DNA of 64,000 bases from an uncultured Desulfomicrobiaceae bacterium (GTDB lineage: Bacteria; Desulfobacterota; Desulfovibrionia; Desulfovibrionales; Desulfomicrobiaceae): NCBI GenBank assembly GCA_937989665.1, contig CALKRN010000005.1:62001-126000 (forward strand), read 5' to 3'. The notes beneath the pieces were generated by a model that saw nothing but the letters and a program-made list of their open reading frames with translations, did no database searches and was not told the origin of the DNA. A program made the position numbers and the translations under genes. This document shows positions 15,513-24,473 of this stretch, in pieces; within the stretch, counting starts at the first letter, position 1; each line of letters starts with the position of its first letter.

Positions 15513-17901
15513 CGTGCCCCTCCGTTATGGTCGTGGGATATGCCGGTAGGGTGAGGGTAAAGACCGCGCCGGCGTCGTTGTGCACCTCGATGGTCCCCTG
15601 CATATCGCGCATAAGACTAAAGACGAGGGCAAGGCCAAGGCCGGTACCTTGCCCTGCCGCTTTGGTCGTGAAGAAGGGGTCGAAGATATGGGGGAGGTCG
15701 GTTTCCGCGATGCCAGGACCATTGTCTGCGACGGTAATGCGGACCTCGGTGGGGGAATACGCGCTCGCGGTGATGGTAATTTGTCCTGTGTTTGGCGGCA
15801 CGGCATCGAGGGCATTGAGGAGCAGATTGGAGAGTACCTGCTCAAGAGCATTGGGATCGGCCAGGGCCATGAGCGGGGAGGAGGGAGTCTCGATGCAAAG
15901 GCCAACATGCCGTGTCTGGGCCTGAACTTGGAAGATGCGCTCAAGCCCGCGGAGGAGGGCATGGATGTCGCACGGCCCAGGCTGGGCTGGTCTGGAGCGA
16001 GCAAAGTCCAGGAGGTCCCGTAGGACCTTTTTGGCTTGGGCGGCATGGCGTTCAATAACCGCAAGGTCCTCCAGGGCCTGGGGGTCGGTGAGGTATTGGC
16101 GGAGGAGCTCGGTATAGCAGGTGATGACGCCCAGCGGGTTGTTGATTTCATGGGCCAGGCCTGCCGCGAGTTTGCCGACGGCCGCGAGGCGTTCGCTTCG
16201 GCGGAGTTGCTCCAGCATATGGCGTTCCGTGGTGTTTTCCCGGGCATAGACGACAAAGCGTTGGGGTGCACCCGGAGGCGAGGCGATGGGGTAGCGGGCC
16301 ACCGCAAAAGAGCGACCATCGTCAAGGGTAATGGTGGATTCGAGGGGAGCGGCCTTCGCTCCTGCCTCGGCAGCGGCCAGGAGCCGGGCTGGGAGACGTA
16401 CCGTGGTCGGGTCCGCTGGGGTTTGGGGGGCTTCCAGGGCAAGGGCCCGAGCAGGCGCATTGGCGAGGATGATGGCTCGGGAACTGTCCACGAGGGCCAG
16501 GGGGTCGGAGATACCGTTGAAGATGGATTCGAGGAGAGTATTTTGGGCCATCAGGGCGTGGATGGCATCTAGGTTTTCGAGGGCTAGACCCAATTGGTGG
16601 CCGATGGCTTGGTAGAAGTGGAGGGCATGCGCTGCGGGGTGTGGTCCGTGTTTGGCAAAGTGTAGGCGCAACAGGCCACGGCTCATGTCCAGGGTGCGCA
16701 CCGGAATGCGGACTTCGTCGTCCGTAAGAACGACTTCCCCTGCGGCGATGAGGGTACGCCAGTTGTCAGGCAGTGGGGGGATTTGGGTCTGTTCCGGCCA
16801 GATGACCGAACCCTCGGCCGAGGCGCACTGGTAGAAGGCCCAGGTGGCGCTAAAGCGTTCGGCTAAGCGGGGGAGGACCGCGCGCAGGAGTTCGATATTG
16901 GAGTGTGCAAGCGTGATGTGGTGCAGGAGGTCCACGAAGAGGGCCACGTCGGCCCGGCGCTCTTGGGCTTCCTGGGAGAGTTGCTGGGTGCGGGCCGCCA
17001 CGGCGTGCTCGAGGTTAGCCGCATGTTCCTCGATATCACGCCGCGCTTCCTTGAGTCGGGCGGCGAGGGTCTCGATGCCGGCGTAGATCTCTTCGATTTC
17101 GTCCCCTGTGGGCGGAGCCATGGGAGACGTTTCACCGACTTCCTGGGGGAAATAGCGGCGCAGCGTTTCGGTAACCCGCCGGAGGTTGGCTACCACGAGC
17201 CGATCGAAGAAGAGCTGCACCGTGAGGTAGAGTGTGACTAACCCCACGGCGAACATGGAGAGAAAGCCGATGGTCTTGCCTTTGATTTGGGTGAGGGCCC
17301 CGGCCACTGGGGCGATGACGAGGTCAAGGCCGACCAGTTCATTTGCTTGGCGCCAAAACCCGCGTCTCTCCCCATAGCGTTCGAGGAGGGCTTTGGGGGC
17401 GTCGGCGGGATCGCCATGGCAATGGAGGCATGAGGGGTCAAGACGGACAGGGCGAGCTGCGATAAACACCTCTTCTTTATTCCATTTCGTAATCTCCTCA
17501 ATGCGGGTAAGATGCGGGTTGGCGGCAAAGCGCTCCATGAGGGCGCGTTCGAAGGCATCGGCCTCTGACATAGGATTGCGGGCCCCCACGGCCACCCGAC
17601 GGTAGCGGATTTGCTCGTCGGAGCGGCTCATTTCACCGAGGATACGTCGGGTGACATACGAGGTGGACATGGCTTCGACGATAAAGGTGTCCGGGGGAAA
17701 GAAACTGTACATGAGGGGCCGCAGGGTATCGCGCACATAGGTTTGAATCGCCTCGGCTTGGGAAAGGACGAGCGATGCCTTGTGCTCGGTGTCGGTCACC
17801 AGTTGGTCGCGGAGGTTCATGGAGAGCAGGATGGCGAAGAAAACACCCAGCGCGGCCATGCTCAAAGAAAAGCCGATGAGAAAACGCTGTTTGAGAGACA
17901 C
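15481..17901 (-). CDS. Membrane sensor histidine kinase with periplasmic c-type-heme (DUF3365-like) domain
   Basis: An 806-residue sensor kinase. Layout: TM1 at about 7-29; a periplasmic domain of about 180 residues with the c-type heme site C158-L-H-C161-H162, resembling DUF3365/Tll0287-like domains; TM2 at about 209-233; a coiled coil (270-320); a GAF-like region (about 330-440); a PAS domain (about 455-560); then HisKA with H584 in GLAHEINNPLG, and HATPase motifs NLLLNALDA, DNGPGI and GTGLGLAL. The heme suggests sensing of redox state or a small ligand in the periplasm. I chose GTG at 17901 because AAGGAG lies 8 bases before it; an upstream ATG at 17964 adds 21 unlikely residues. It overlaps the regulator gene. 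Confidence 0.92.
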   Translation of the reverse strand: MSLKQRFLIGFSLSMAALGVFFAILLSMNLRDQLVTDTEHKASLVLSQAEAIQTYVRDTLRPLMYSFFPPDTFIVEAMSTSYVTRRILGEMSRSDEQIRYRRVAVGARNPMSEADAFERALMERFAANPHLTRIEEITKWNKEEVFIAARPVRLDPSCLHCHGDPADAPKALLERYGERRGFWRQANELVGLDLVIAPVAGALTQIKGKTIGFLSMFAVGLVTLYLTVQLFFDRLVVANLRRVTETLRRYFPQEVGETSPMAPPTGDEIEEIYAGIETLAARLKEARRDIEEHAANLEHAVAARTQQLSQEAQERRADVALFVDLLHHITLAHSNIELLRAVLPRLAERFSATWAFYQCASAEGSVIWPEQTQIPPLPDNWRTLIAAGEVVLTDDEVRIPVRTLDMSRGLLRLHFAKHGPHPAAHALHFYQAIGHQLGLALENLDAIHALMAQNTLLESIFNGISDPLALVDSSRAIILANAPARALALEAPQTPADPTTVRLPARLLAAAEAGAKAAPLESTITLDDGRSFAVARYPIASPPGAPQRFVVYARENTTERHMLEQLRRSERLAAVGKLAAGLAHEINNPLGVITCYTELLRQYLTDPQALEDLAVIERHAAQAKKVLRDLLDFARSRPAQPGPCDIHALLRGLERIFQVQAQTRHVGLCIETPSSPLMALADPNALEQVLSNLLLNALDAVPPNTGQITITASAYSPTEVRITVADNGPGIAETDLPHIFDPFFTTKAAGQGTGLGLALVFSLMRDMQGTIEVHNDAGAVFTLTLPAYPTTITEGHDDHQPPSPHR

Positions 17902-17985
17902 GACAAAAACTCCTTCTCCGGGCAAGGGTTGCCCAACTCTAGAAATGAGCTCCAGGGCGGGCAATGCTTCCTTGAGGTCTCAGGT

Positions 17986-18003
17986 TGCCAACTGAAGTTG
18001 GCA
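17986..18003. promoter_or_regulatory. Perfect 8+8 palindrome, candidate enhancer (UAS) for the NtrC-type regulator
   Basis: TGCCAACT at 17986-17993 is mirrored by AGTTGGCA at 17996-18003 with a two-base centre. A second, smaller palindrome GATTG-C-CAATC follows at 18007-18017. The centre of the first is about 62 bases upstream of the -24 GG of the sigma-54-type promoter, a usual enhancer distance. Binding by the adjacent regulator is inference. Confidence 0.6.
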
Positions 18004-18053
18004 GTCGATTGCCAATCAAGCCAATATATTCAATCGGTTGTCTTGGACGTGCT

Positions 18054-18070
18054 TTGGTACGATGTTGGCA
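18054..18070 (+). promoter_or_regulatory. Sigma-54-type (-24/-12) promoter of the YeiH-type exporter
   Basis: TTGGTACGATGTTGGCA matches YTGGCACG-N4-TTGCW at 11 of 13 defined positions. The essential GG and GC are 11 bases apart (G18057 and G18068). It lies 73 bases before the exporter ATG. The neighbouring NtrC-type regulator supports sigma-54 use. Confidence 0.65.
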
Positions 18071-18143
18071 TTGCCGCTCCTGGTTCTTGCCCTCGCTTCG
18101 GAGGGCTATGCCATTTTACCCCATTTCAGAAAGGAGGATGTTC

Positions 18144-19874
18144 ATGGCCGACGATGTTGTCATCGAACGAGGAAAAAGTCAGCTTTCGGATTTGTGGACC
18201 AAGGAGGACTATTGGGCCATTTGGTTGGGATTTTTTGTGATTCTCGTAAGCTTCGGGGTGTATCTCAATTCCGAGACGCGGGTGGAGATCGAGAAGAAGA
18301 TTGCTGCTGCCAATCAAATCCAGCAGCAGGAAGCTGCGGCCCCCTTCAAGACAATTGCCTGGTACAAGGCAGATGACGAGAAGAAAGGGCTCAAGGCTTC
18401 TTCCCATCCCTTTGGGAAATTCGTCCTCCACTGGACGAAGCACCCCGGGGGTTGGGATGTCAACCCATTGGATTCTTTTATTAGGACAGAAGAGCAGGCC
18501 AAGGCCGCAAGCGCCAAGGCCATGCCCAAGTATGAAGAAGCCAAAGCCAAGGCCGAGGAGGCCCTGGCAGCCGCCAAGATCGCCGAGGATGCGGCGCGAG
18601 CGGCCAAGTTCCAGGATGCAACCCTCAATGAGGCGGCTAAAGCAGCCATTGGCAAGTGGCGGGACGCCGCCAAGGCCGCCAAGGAGGCCAAGGCCAAGAC
18701 GGAGGTCAAACCGTTTAACCTCATCCCCACCCTGATTGGCCTCGGGGTGTTTTTGGCCTTGTTTTTCTCGATTGGTACGTTTTTCATGGGCAAGAGCGTA
18801 CCCGCCTTCATCCAAGGATTCTTTCTCGTCTTTCTCGTGGGCGTGCTCGCGTATGTGCTCGGCAATCAGACCATCTCCAAACAGTATGGCTTTGGCGCCG
18901 AGGCCTGGGGCGTGGTACTTGGAATGCTCATCGCCAATACCATCGGCACTCCGCAGTGGGCCAAGCAGGGATGTGAGGTCGAATACTTCATCAAAACCGG
19001 TCTGGTGCTTCTCGGCGCCGAGGTCCTGTTCAACAAGATCGTGGCTATTGGTATCCCGGGTATTTTCGTGGCCTGGGTGGTGACGCCCATCGTCCTCATT
19101 GTGACCTTCATCTTTGGACAGAAGGTTCTCAAGATGCCCTCCCCCACCCTCAACATCGTCATCTCTGCGGACATGTCGGTGTGCGGGACGTCGGCGGCCA
19201 TCGCCACGGCAGCGGCCTGCCGGGCCAAAAAGGAAGAGCTCACCCTCTCCATCGGTCTCTCCCTGGTCTTTACGGCGATCATGATGATCGCCATGCCGGC
19301 CTTCATCAAAGCCGTGGGCATCCCGGAAGTCCTCGGTGGGGCATGGATTGGGGGGACCATCGACTCCACCGGCGCGGTGGCGGCGGCAGGCGCCTTCCTT
19401 GGTCCGAAGGCCATGTATGTGGCGGCGACCATCAAGATGATCCAGAACGTGCTCATCGGCGTGACCGCCTTTGGCGTGGCGGTGTACTGGTGCACCAAGA
19501 TGGAGTGCCGCGAAGGCGAACGGGTGGGGTTGGATGAGATCTGGCATCGTTTTCCCAAGTTTGTCCTTGGATTCTTGGCTGCGTCGATCCTCGTCTCGGC
19601 CATCTCCGGTTCGTTGGGCGGTGAACTGGGCTCGGCCCTGGTCGATAATGGCGTGGTAGCCGGCGGCACCAAGCCCATCCGGGACTGGGCCTTTACCCTG
19701 TCCTTTGCTGCCATCGGCCTGTCTACCAACTTCCGTGAACTGGCGCACTATTTCAAGGGTGGCAAACCGGTCATTCTCTACGTCTGTGGCCAGTCTTTCA
19801 ACTTGGCCCTGACTTTGGCCATGGCCTACGTCATGTTCTACATCGTTTTCCCGGAGATCACAGCCAAGATTTAA
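18144..19874 (+). CDS. YeiH-family (UPF0324) putative sulfate/sulfite exporter, long form
   Basis: A 576-residue membrane protein. The C-terminal 380 residues are the YeiH fold, with repeated membrane helices and family segments [46 protein letters not shown] and [13 protein letters not shown]. YeiH-type proteins are usually about 350 residues. Here an N-terminal membrane helix (about 24-44) and a soluble Ala/Lys/Glu-rich helical segment (about 95-190) precede the fold. The ATG at 18144 has AAGGAGG six bases upstream; the ATG at 18138 would touch that site. Expression probably depends on the adjacent heme-sensor two-component system. Export of a sulfur oxyanion is the family's suggested role, and the real substrate is open. 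Confidence 0.85.
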   Translation: MADDVVIERGKSQLSDLWTKEDYWAIWLGFFVILVSFGVYLNSETRVEIEKKIAAANQIQQQEAAAPFKTIAWYKADDEKKGLKASSHPFGKFVLHWTKHPGGWDVNPLDSFIRTEEQAKAASAKAMPKYEEAKAKAEEALAAAKIAEDAARAAKFQDATLNEAAKAAIGKWRDAAKAAKEAKAKTEVKPFNLIPTLIGLGVFLALFFSIGTFFMGKSVPAFIQGFFLVFLVGVLAYVLGNQTISKQYGFGAEAWGVVLGMLIANTIGTPQWAKQGCEVEYFIKTGLVLLGAEVLFNKIVAIGIPGIFVAWVVTPIVLIVTFIFGQKVLKMPSPTLNIVISADMSVCGTSAAIATAAACRAKKEELTLSIGLSLVFTAIMMIAMPAFIKAVGIPEVLGGAWIGGTIDSTGAVAAAGAFLGPKAMYVAATIKMIQNVLIGVTAFGVAVYWCTKMECREGERVGLDEIWHRFPKFVLGFLAASILVSAISGSLGGELGSALVDNGVVAGGTKPIRDWAFTLSFAAIGLSTNFRELAHYFKGGKPVILYVCGQSFNLALTLAMAYVMFYIVFPEITAKI

Positions 19875-19895
19875 TTGGGAAAGCGAACCTCAAGA

Positions 19896-19931
19896 AAAGG
19901 GAGGAGATATCGGCTCCTCCCTTTCTTTTTG
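19896..19931 (+). terminator. Rho-independent terminator after the YeiH-type gene
   Basis: AAAGGGAGGAG (19896-19906) pairs with CTCCTCCCTTT (19914-19924) around a seven-base loop, followed by CTTTTT. It lies 21 bases after the exporter stop and just before the ribosome-binding site of the small membrane protein. Confidence 0.85.
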
Positions 19932-19940
19932 GAGAGGTCT

Positions 19941-20183
19941 ATGGATCGAATAGCAAATGCAATCCTGTGGTGGTTGGGGATATTTCTCTTTATTTTTGCT
20001 TTTCTGCCATGGTTGACCTCTAAAGTTCCAATCTTGCGTCAAATGCATGAGGTCTTGGAGTGGCATGAGATCGATCCTAGCCGATTCTATTACTCCAATG
20101 TGCCGCAGACGCTGGAAGGGGAGTGGTACTTGCGGGGGGCTTTAGAATCCCAGGCCCTGAAACAGGACAAAGACCGTCCCTGA
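19941..20183 (+). CDS. Small membrane protein of unknown function
   Basis: An 80-residue protein with one strong membrane helix (about residues 9-27, WWLGIFLFIFAFLPWL) and a soluble C-terminal part of about 50 residues. The ATG at 19941 is preceded by GGAGAGG. It lies directly behind the terminator of the exporter gene, so it is either read through or separately expressed. I do not recognise a family. The position suggests an accessory role to the exporter, but this is inference. The gap from 20184 to 20328 holds nothing I can name. Confidence 0.6.
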   Translation: MDRIANAILWWLGIFLFIFAFLPWLTSKVPILRQMHEVLEWHEIDPSRFYYSNVPQTLEGEWYLRGALESQALKQDKDRP

Positions 20184-20328
20184 GACCTCCGTGCTGGAGG
20201 CTGGAGAGAGATGGCGTCTTGCAAGCACGCCGGAGCATGGTGATGGGGTGGGGGAAGGTCGTCGTAGTGCTTCTCGGAGACCGCCGTCTCGACTTCCAGG
20301 GGATTGGTTTGATGGTGGTGGCACCCCT

Positions 20329-21258
20329 TTACATCCCTTGGAGCAGGGCAAACACCGCTGGCAGGCTGAGGCTGGAGAGGACCGTCGTGCTGAGGACTGA
20401 GGCCGAGACCAGGGGGGTGAGGACGCCGTACGCCTCGGCCAAGACGTAGGCCATTGTGCCCACGGGCATGGCCGCGAGCATGGTGCCGAGGGCCTGCCAG
20501 AGGGGATTCACGTCCCACAGGGTGAGGAGGGCAAAGGTGATTGCAGGCTGCATGATGAGCTTGATCCCGGCCACGAGGAGGTGATCTGGCTTCAAGATGG
20601 GATGCGCGCTGCCAGCGGTGCGCGCCAGGGTCATGCCAATGGCAATGAGGGCGAGGGGCGAAGCCGTGCTACCGAGCATCTGGCAGGGGGTGGCCAGCCA
20701 GGGAGGAAGATGCATGCCACTAAGAGCGACAACAAGACCTGCGAGGCTGCCAAGGAGCAAGGGGTTGCGGCTGAGGATACCAACGAGGCTGCGCCAGGCG
20801 GTATGGGGAGCACGTTGCCGCTCCAGGGCGAAGACAGCGGTGAGCACGAAGGGCAGCCCGAGGAGGGCATACACCCCCATGGCGAGGACGGTTTCTGGTT
20901 GCCCTGGGAAGAGGAGCTGGAGGACCGGCAGACCAACGAAGGCGGCGTTGGAGAAGGTGGCCACAAAACCCAGGAAGACGGCCTGCGCGGCCGGATGGCG
21001 GTGCCGGGCGATGAGGGCCGCTGCTGTGCCGGGCACCGCGGTACCCAGCAAGACCGCTGCGGCAAAGCCCGGGTGGAAGATTTGGGTCACCGAGGCTTGG
21101 GCAATGCTTGCGAAGAGCAGCAGGGGCAAGGCGAGGCGGTAGACGAAGGTGTTGAGGACACTGCCAGCATGGGGAGGCAGAATTGCAAAACGGTGGATCA
21201 CTGCCCCGGTGAGGATGAGGAGAAACACCGGGGCAATGGTACGAAGGATAGGAAGCAT
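20329..21258 (-). CDS. AEC-family (auxin efflux carrier-like) permease
   Basis: A 309-residue integral membrane protein with about ten hydrophobic helices in two halves. Family features include the N-terminal APVFLLILTGAVIHR, the FSNAAFVGLPVLQLLF segment (Asn-Xaa-Xaa-Phe-Xaa-Gly-Xaa-Pro), and late MPVGTMAYVLAEAYG. Bacterial AEC proteins such as MdcF or YfdV export small organic acids, but this substrate cannot be predicted. It begins two bases after the lon stop and is probably co-transcribed with lon. Confidence 0.88.
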   Translation of the reverse strand: MLPILRTIAPVFLLILTGAVIHRFAILPPHAGSVLNTFVYRLALPLLLFASIAQASVTQIFHPGFAAAVLLGTAVPGTAAALIARHRHPAAQAVFLGFVATFSNAAFVGLPVLQLLFPGQPETVLAMGVYALLGLPFVLTAVFALERQRAPHTAWRSLVGILSRNPLLLGSLAGLVVALSGMHLPPWLATPCQMLGSTASPLALIAIGMTLARTAGSAHPILKPDHLLVAGIKLIMQPAITFALLTLWDVNPLWQALGTMLAAMPVGTMAYVLAEAYGVLTPLVSASVLSTTVLSSLSLPAVFALLQGM

Positions 21259-21260
21259 GG

Positions 21261-23693
21261 CTACGGATGTGCTCGTGCCGGGGTCCTCTCAGTAGAAGGC
21301 GAGACAAGGGTGGTTTCGGGAGCCTCGCTGGTTACCACGCGGGGCCAAATTTCGTCGATGGACTGTACGAGGACGACTTCAACCCGTCGGCGCAGTTCCT
21401 TGGGGACCTCTTCGAGGTCATGGGCATTGCGGGCAGGCAGAAACACCCGTCGCACGCCATGACTCATGGCGGCGAGGATTTTTTCTTTGATGCCTCCCAC
21501 GGGCAGCACCCGCCCCCGGAGGGTAATTTCGCCGGTCATGGCCGTGTCCGCAGCCACAGGTTGCCCGGTGAGGGCCGAGAAGAGGGCGGTGACGAGGGTA
21601 ACTCCTGCTGAGGGACCATCTTTGGGCGTCGCACCCGCCGGGACGTGAATGTGGATATCGTGGGTCTCAAAGAAGTCCTCGGCCAAGCCGAGGTCCTTGG
21701 AGTGAGCGCGAGCGACACTTACAGCGGCTTGGGCGCTTTCTTTCATGACATCACCAAGCTTGCCCGTGAGGATGAGTTTGCCTTTGCCCGGCAGAAGCGT
21801 GCACTCAATATGGAGCACCTCGCCGCCATATGGGGTCCAGGCCAGCCCCAAGGCGACGCCCACAGGCAGCCGGGTCTCACGTTCTTCTTCAAGATACCGT
21901 GGCTGTCCCAGGAGCTTGCGTAGGTTGGCCAGTGTGACGCGAAACGGCGGAGTTTTACCTTCTGCCACCTTGCGGGCGTATTTGCGGCACACCGCGCCAA
22001 TCTCACGCTCGAGATTCCGGAGCCCAGACTCCCGGGTGTAGTCGCGGATAATGCGCGTCAGGACCTGATCCGAGATGATGAGATCGCCCTCCTTGAGCCC
22101 ATTTTCTGTGATCTGGCGGCTAAGGAGGTAGCGCCGGGCGATGGCGATTTTCTCTTGCTCGGTATAGCCAGGGATACGGATGACCTCCATGCGATCCAAC
22201 AGCGCGGAAGGGATCGTATCGAGGATGTTGGCAGTACAGATGAACATGACCTTGGAGAGGTCGTAAGGCACGCCGAGGTAGTGATCGGTAAAGGCGTTGT
22301 TTTGTTCTGGATCGAGGACTTCCAGGAGGGCGGAAGCCGGGTCGCCACGAAAGTCGGTGCCGAGCTTGTCGATTTCATCGAGCATGATGACGGGATTGAT
22401 GGTGCCCGCGTCTTTCATTGCCTGGAGAATACGCCCAGGCATGGCGCCGATATATGTGCGCCGGTGCCCACGGATTTCGGCTTCATCGCGCATCCCTCCA
22501 AGGGACATCCGCACGAACTTGCGCCCCAGGGACCGAGCAATGGAGCGACCCAGCGACGTCTTACCCACTCCAGGAGGGCCGACAAAACACAGGATGGGGC
22601 CTTTCATGGCTGGATTGAGCTTCCGTACCGACAGATACTCAAGTATGCGTTCTTTAACTTTTTCGAGATCGTAATGGTCTTCGTCGAGGATGGCGGCAGC
22701 TTCTTTGATGTCGAGTCGGTCTTTGGAGGCCTTTTTCCAAGGCAGTTCGAGGATCCAATCGAGATAAGTCCGGATAATGGTCGCCTCAGAGGAATCGGCG
22801 TGCATGTTCTCAAGGCGCGAGAGCTGCTTGTCCGCTTCTTTTTTGACCTTCTTGGGGAGCCCAGCCTTGTTGAGGGCTTGGCGTAATTCTTCAATCTCTT
22901 CGCCATCGCTTCTTTCACCAAGTTCTTTGCGGATGGCCTTGAGCTGTTCGCGCAGAAAATAGTCCCGCTGGGCCTTATCCATGCCCTCTTTGGCCATGGA
23001 CTGGATCTTGGCCTGCATGGTGGCCACCTCCACCTCGCGGGCCAGCTCCTGGTGGATGAGGCGGATACGCTCTAAGGGGTCTTGGCATTCGAGGATGCGC
23101 TGGGCATTTTCCGTCTTCATGCGCAGATTGGCGGCCACGAGGTCCGCCAAACGGCCCGGATCGGGCACGTTGTGCAAAAGTTGGAGCATTTCACTGGCGT
23201 CGATACCGCGCAGCTGGAGGATGCGCTCGGTTTGCTCGCGCACTGAACGCAAAAGCGCTTCTTGTTCTGGGCCACCGTCTAAGGCGGTGATCTCCTCCAA
23301 GGGCTCGATCTCCACCAGGTCAAAGGGATCGGTTTGGATAAAGCGCTTGATGCGGGCGCGGCTCACCCCCTGAACGAGGACCTTGAGCCGGCCATCGGGC
23401 ATCTTGAGCATGCGCATTATCATCGCCACCGTGCCGACGCTGTAGAGGTCGTCTGGGGTGGGGTTGTCAGTGTCTTCGTCTTTCTGGGTGCAGATGAGGA
23501 TATAGCGGCCAGCAGACAGGGCAGCGTCTACGGCCAGGACGCTTTTCTCCCGTCCCACAAAGAGGGGGAGGATCATGAAGTTGAAGACAACCACGTCGCG
23601 CACCGCAAGCAGGGGCATGGTGGCTGGGAACTCGTTCTCCGGGGTTTCTTTTTTCTCGGTATCTGGATTTTCGGGGATATGGATCTCGCTCAT
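21261..23693 (-). CDS. lon: ATP-dependent Lon protease
   Basis: An 810-residue cytoplasmic AAA+ protease that degrades damaged and regulatory proteins. The N-terminal substrate domain begins [20 protein letters not shown]. The ATPase has Walker [10 protein letters not shown] and Walker [10 protein letters not shown]. The protease domain has the catalytic Ser in KDGPSAGVT and the Lys in [12 protein letters not shown]. The ATG at 23693 is preceded by GAGGAG; an in-frame ATG at 23744 lacks family similarity. Upstream on the minus strand there is a TTGCTT...TTATAA pair with a short 15-base spacer; I could not find a convincing heat-shock promoter. Confidence 0.97.
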   Translation of the reverse strand: MSEIHIPENPDTEKKETPENEFPATMPLLAVRDVVVFNFMILPLFVGREKSVLAVDAALSAGRYILICTQKDEDTDNPTPDDLYSVGTVAMIMRMLKMPDGRLKVLVQGVSRARIKRFIQTDPFDLVEIEPLEEITALDGGPEQEALLRSVREQTERILQLRGIDASEMLQLLHNVPDPGRLADLVAANLRMKTENAQRILECQDPLERIRLIHQELAREVEVATMQAKIQSMAKEGMDKAQRDYFLREQLKAIRKELGERSDGEEIEELRQALNKAGLPKKVKKEADKQLSRLENMHADSSEATIIRTYLDWILELPWKKASKDRLDIKEAAAILDEDHYDLEKVKERILEYLSVRKLNPAMKGPILCFVGPPGVGKTSLGRSIARSLGRKFVRMSLGGMRDEAEIRGHRRTYIGAMPGRILQAMKDAGTINPVIMLDEIDKLGTDFRGDPASALLEVLDPEQNNAFTDHYLGVPYDLSKVMFICTANILDTIPSALLDRMEVIRIPGYTEQEKIAIARRYLLSRQITENGLKEGDLIISDQVLTRIIRDYTRESGLRNLEREIGAVCRKYARKVAEGKTPPFRVTLANLRKLLGQPRYLEEERETRLPVGVALGLAWTPYGGEVLHIECTLLPGKGKLILTGKLGDVMKESAQAAVSVARAHSKDLGLAEDFFETHDIHIHVPAGATPKDGPSAGVTLVTALFSALTGQPVAADTAMTGEITLRGRVLPVGGIKEKILAAMSHGVRRVFLPARNAHDLEEVPKELRRRVEVVLVQSIDEIWPRVVTSEAPETTLVSPSTERTPARAHP

Positions 23694-23804
23694 AGGGAAC
23701 TCCTCATGCAACAAAGGGGAGATATGGGCAAAAAAAGGGCCCATTGAGGCCTTCTTATAACCGTGAGTTGGCAGGAAGCAAGGGAAAAAACCAAAAAACT
23801 CGTT

Positions 23805-24473
23805 TCAGAGCCTGCGGTGGTCCTGAAAACTATAGAAATCGGGGTCGCCGATGATGATATGGTCCAGAAAACGCAGTCCCAAATCCGTACAGAGGCGGGC
23901 GAGGCGGGCGGTGAGTTCGGTATCGGCTGCTGAAGGGATGGGATCGCCGCTTGGATGGTTGTGGGCCACGATGAGGCCACTGGCGTGGTGGCGTAGGGCC
24001 AGTTCAGCGATTTCTCGGGGATAGGCCGCGGTTTGATCGACCGTGCCTTTTGTGAGGCAGGAGAGGTGGAGAAAGCGGTTTTTGGTGTCAAGGAGCAGGA
24101 CCCAGAATTCCTCTTTGGGGCGATGGGCCAGGCGGGGGCGCAAAAATCGGGCGACTTGCTCGGGGCTTTGGAATTGTTCCCGCCGCGCCACAGGTTCGGC
24201 CTCCATGCGGGCTACTAGTTCTTGGAGCGTTTGCCACAGGGTTTGGGTTGCGGGGCCAAGGCCGGGGATGTCCACGAGCTGGGCGGGGTCCGCCAGCAGG
24301 GCGGCGCGCAGCGAGCCGAAGCGGGCGAGGAGCGCCTTGGCCATGGGCTTGGTGTCGCGTCGGGGCAGGGCAAAGGTGAGGAGGAGCTCGAGCAGTTCAT
24401 GGTCCAGGAGGCCCCGAGGGTCATGGGCAAGCCGTTGGCGCAATCGTGCCCGGTGGCCGAGGTGATCGCTCAT
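23805..24473 (-). CDS. radC: RadC-family JAB/MPN-domain protein
   Basis: A 222-residue RadC family protein (old name; a DNA repair role is not supported for the family). It has the helix-hairpin-helix-like part LVDIPGLGPATQ and a JAMM metal site HNHPSGDPIPSAADTELT (His-Xaa-His-Pro-Ser-Gly followed by Asp). I start it at the ATG at 24473, overlapping the end of holA by four bases; a longer frame to 24605 would run into holA. Confidence 0.92.
   Translation of the reverse strand: MSDHLGHRARLRQRLAHDPRGLLDHELLELLLTFALPRRDTKPMAKALLARFGSLRAALLADPAQLVDIPGLGPATQTLWQTLQELVARMEAEPVARREQFQSPEQVARFLRPRLAHRPKEEFWVLLLDTKNRFLHLSCLTKGTVDQTAAYPREIAELALRHHASGLIVAHNHPSGDPIPSAADTELTARLARLCTDLGLRFLDHIIIGDPDFYSFQDHRRL

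Noticed and set aside
18126-19748. 540-codon minus-strand frame opposite the YeiH-type gene
   Set aside because: Composition is that of a reverse shadow and the plus strand encodes a recognisable membrane protein.
23694-23804. Heat-shock (sigma-32) promoter before lon
   Set aside because: Only a TTGCTT...TTATAA pair with a 15-base spacer is present; no CCCCAT-like -10 was found.
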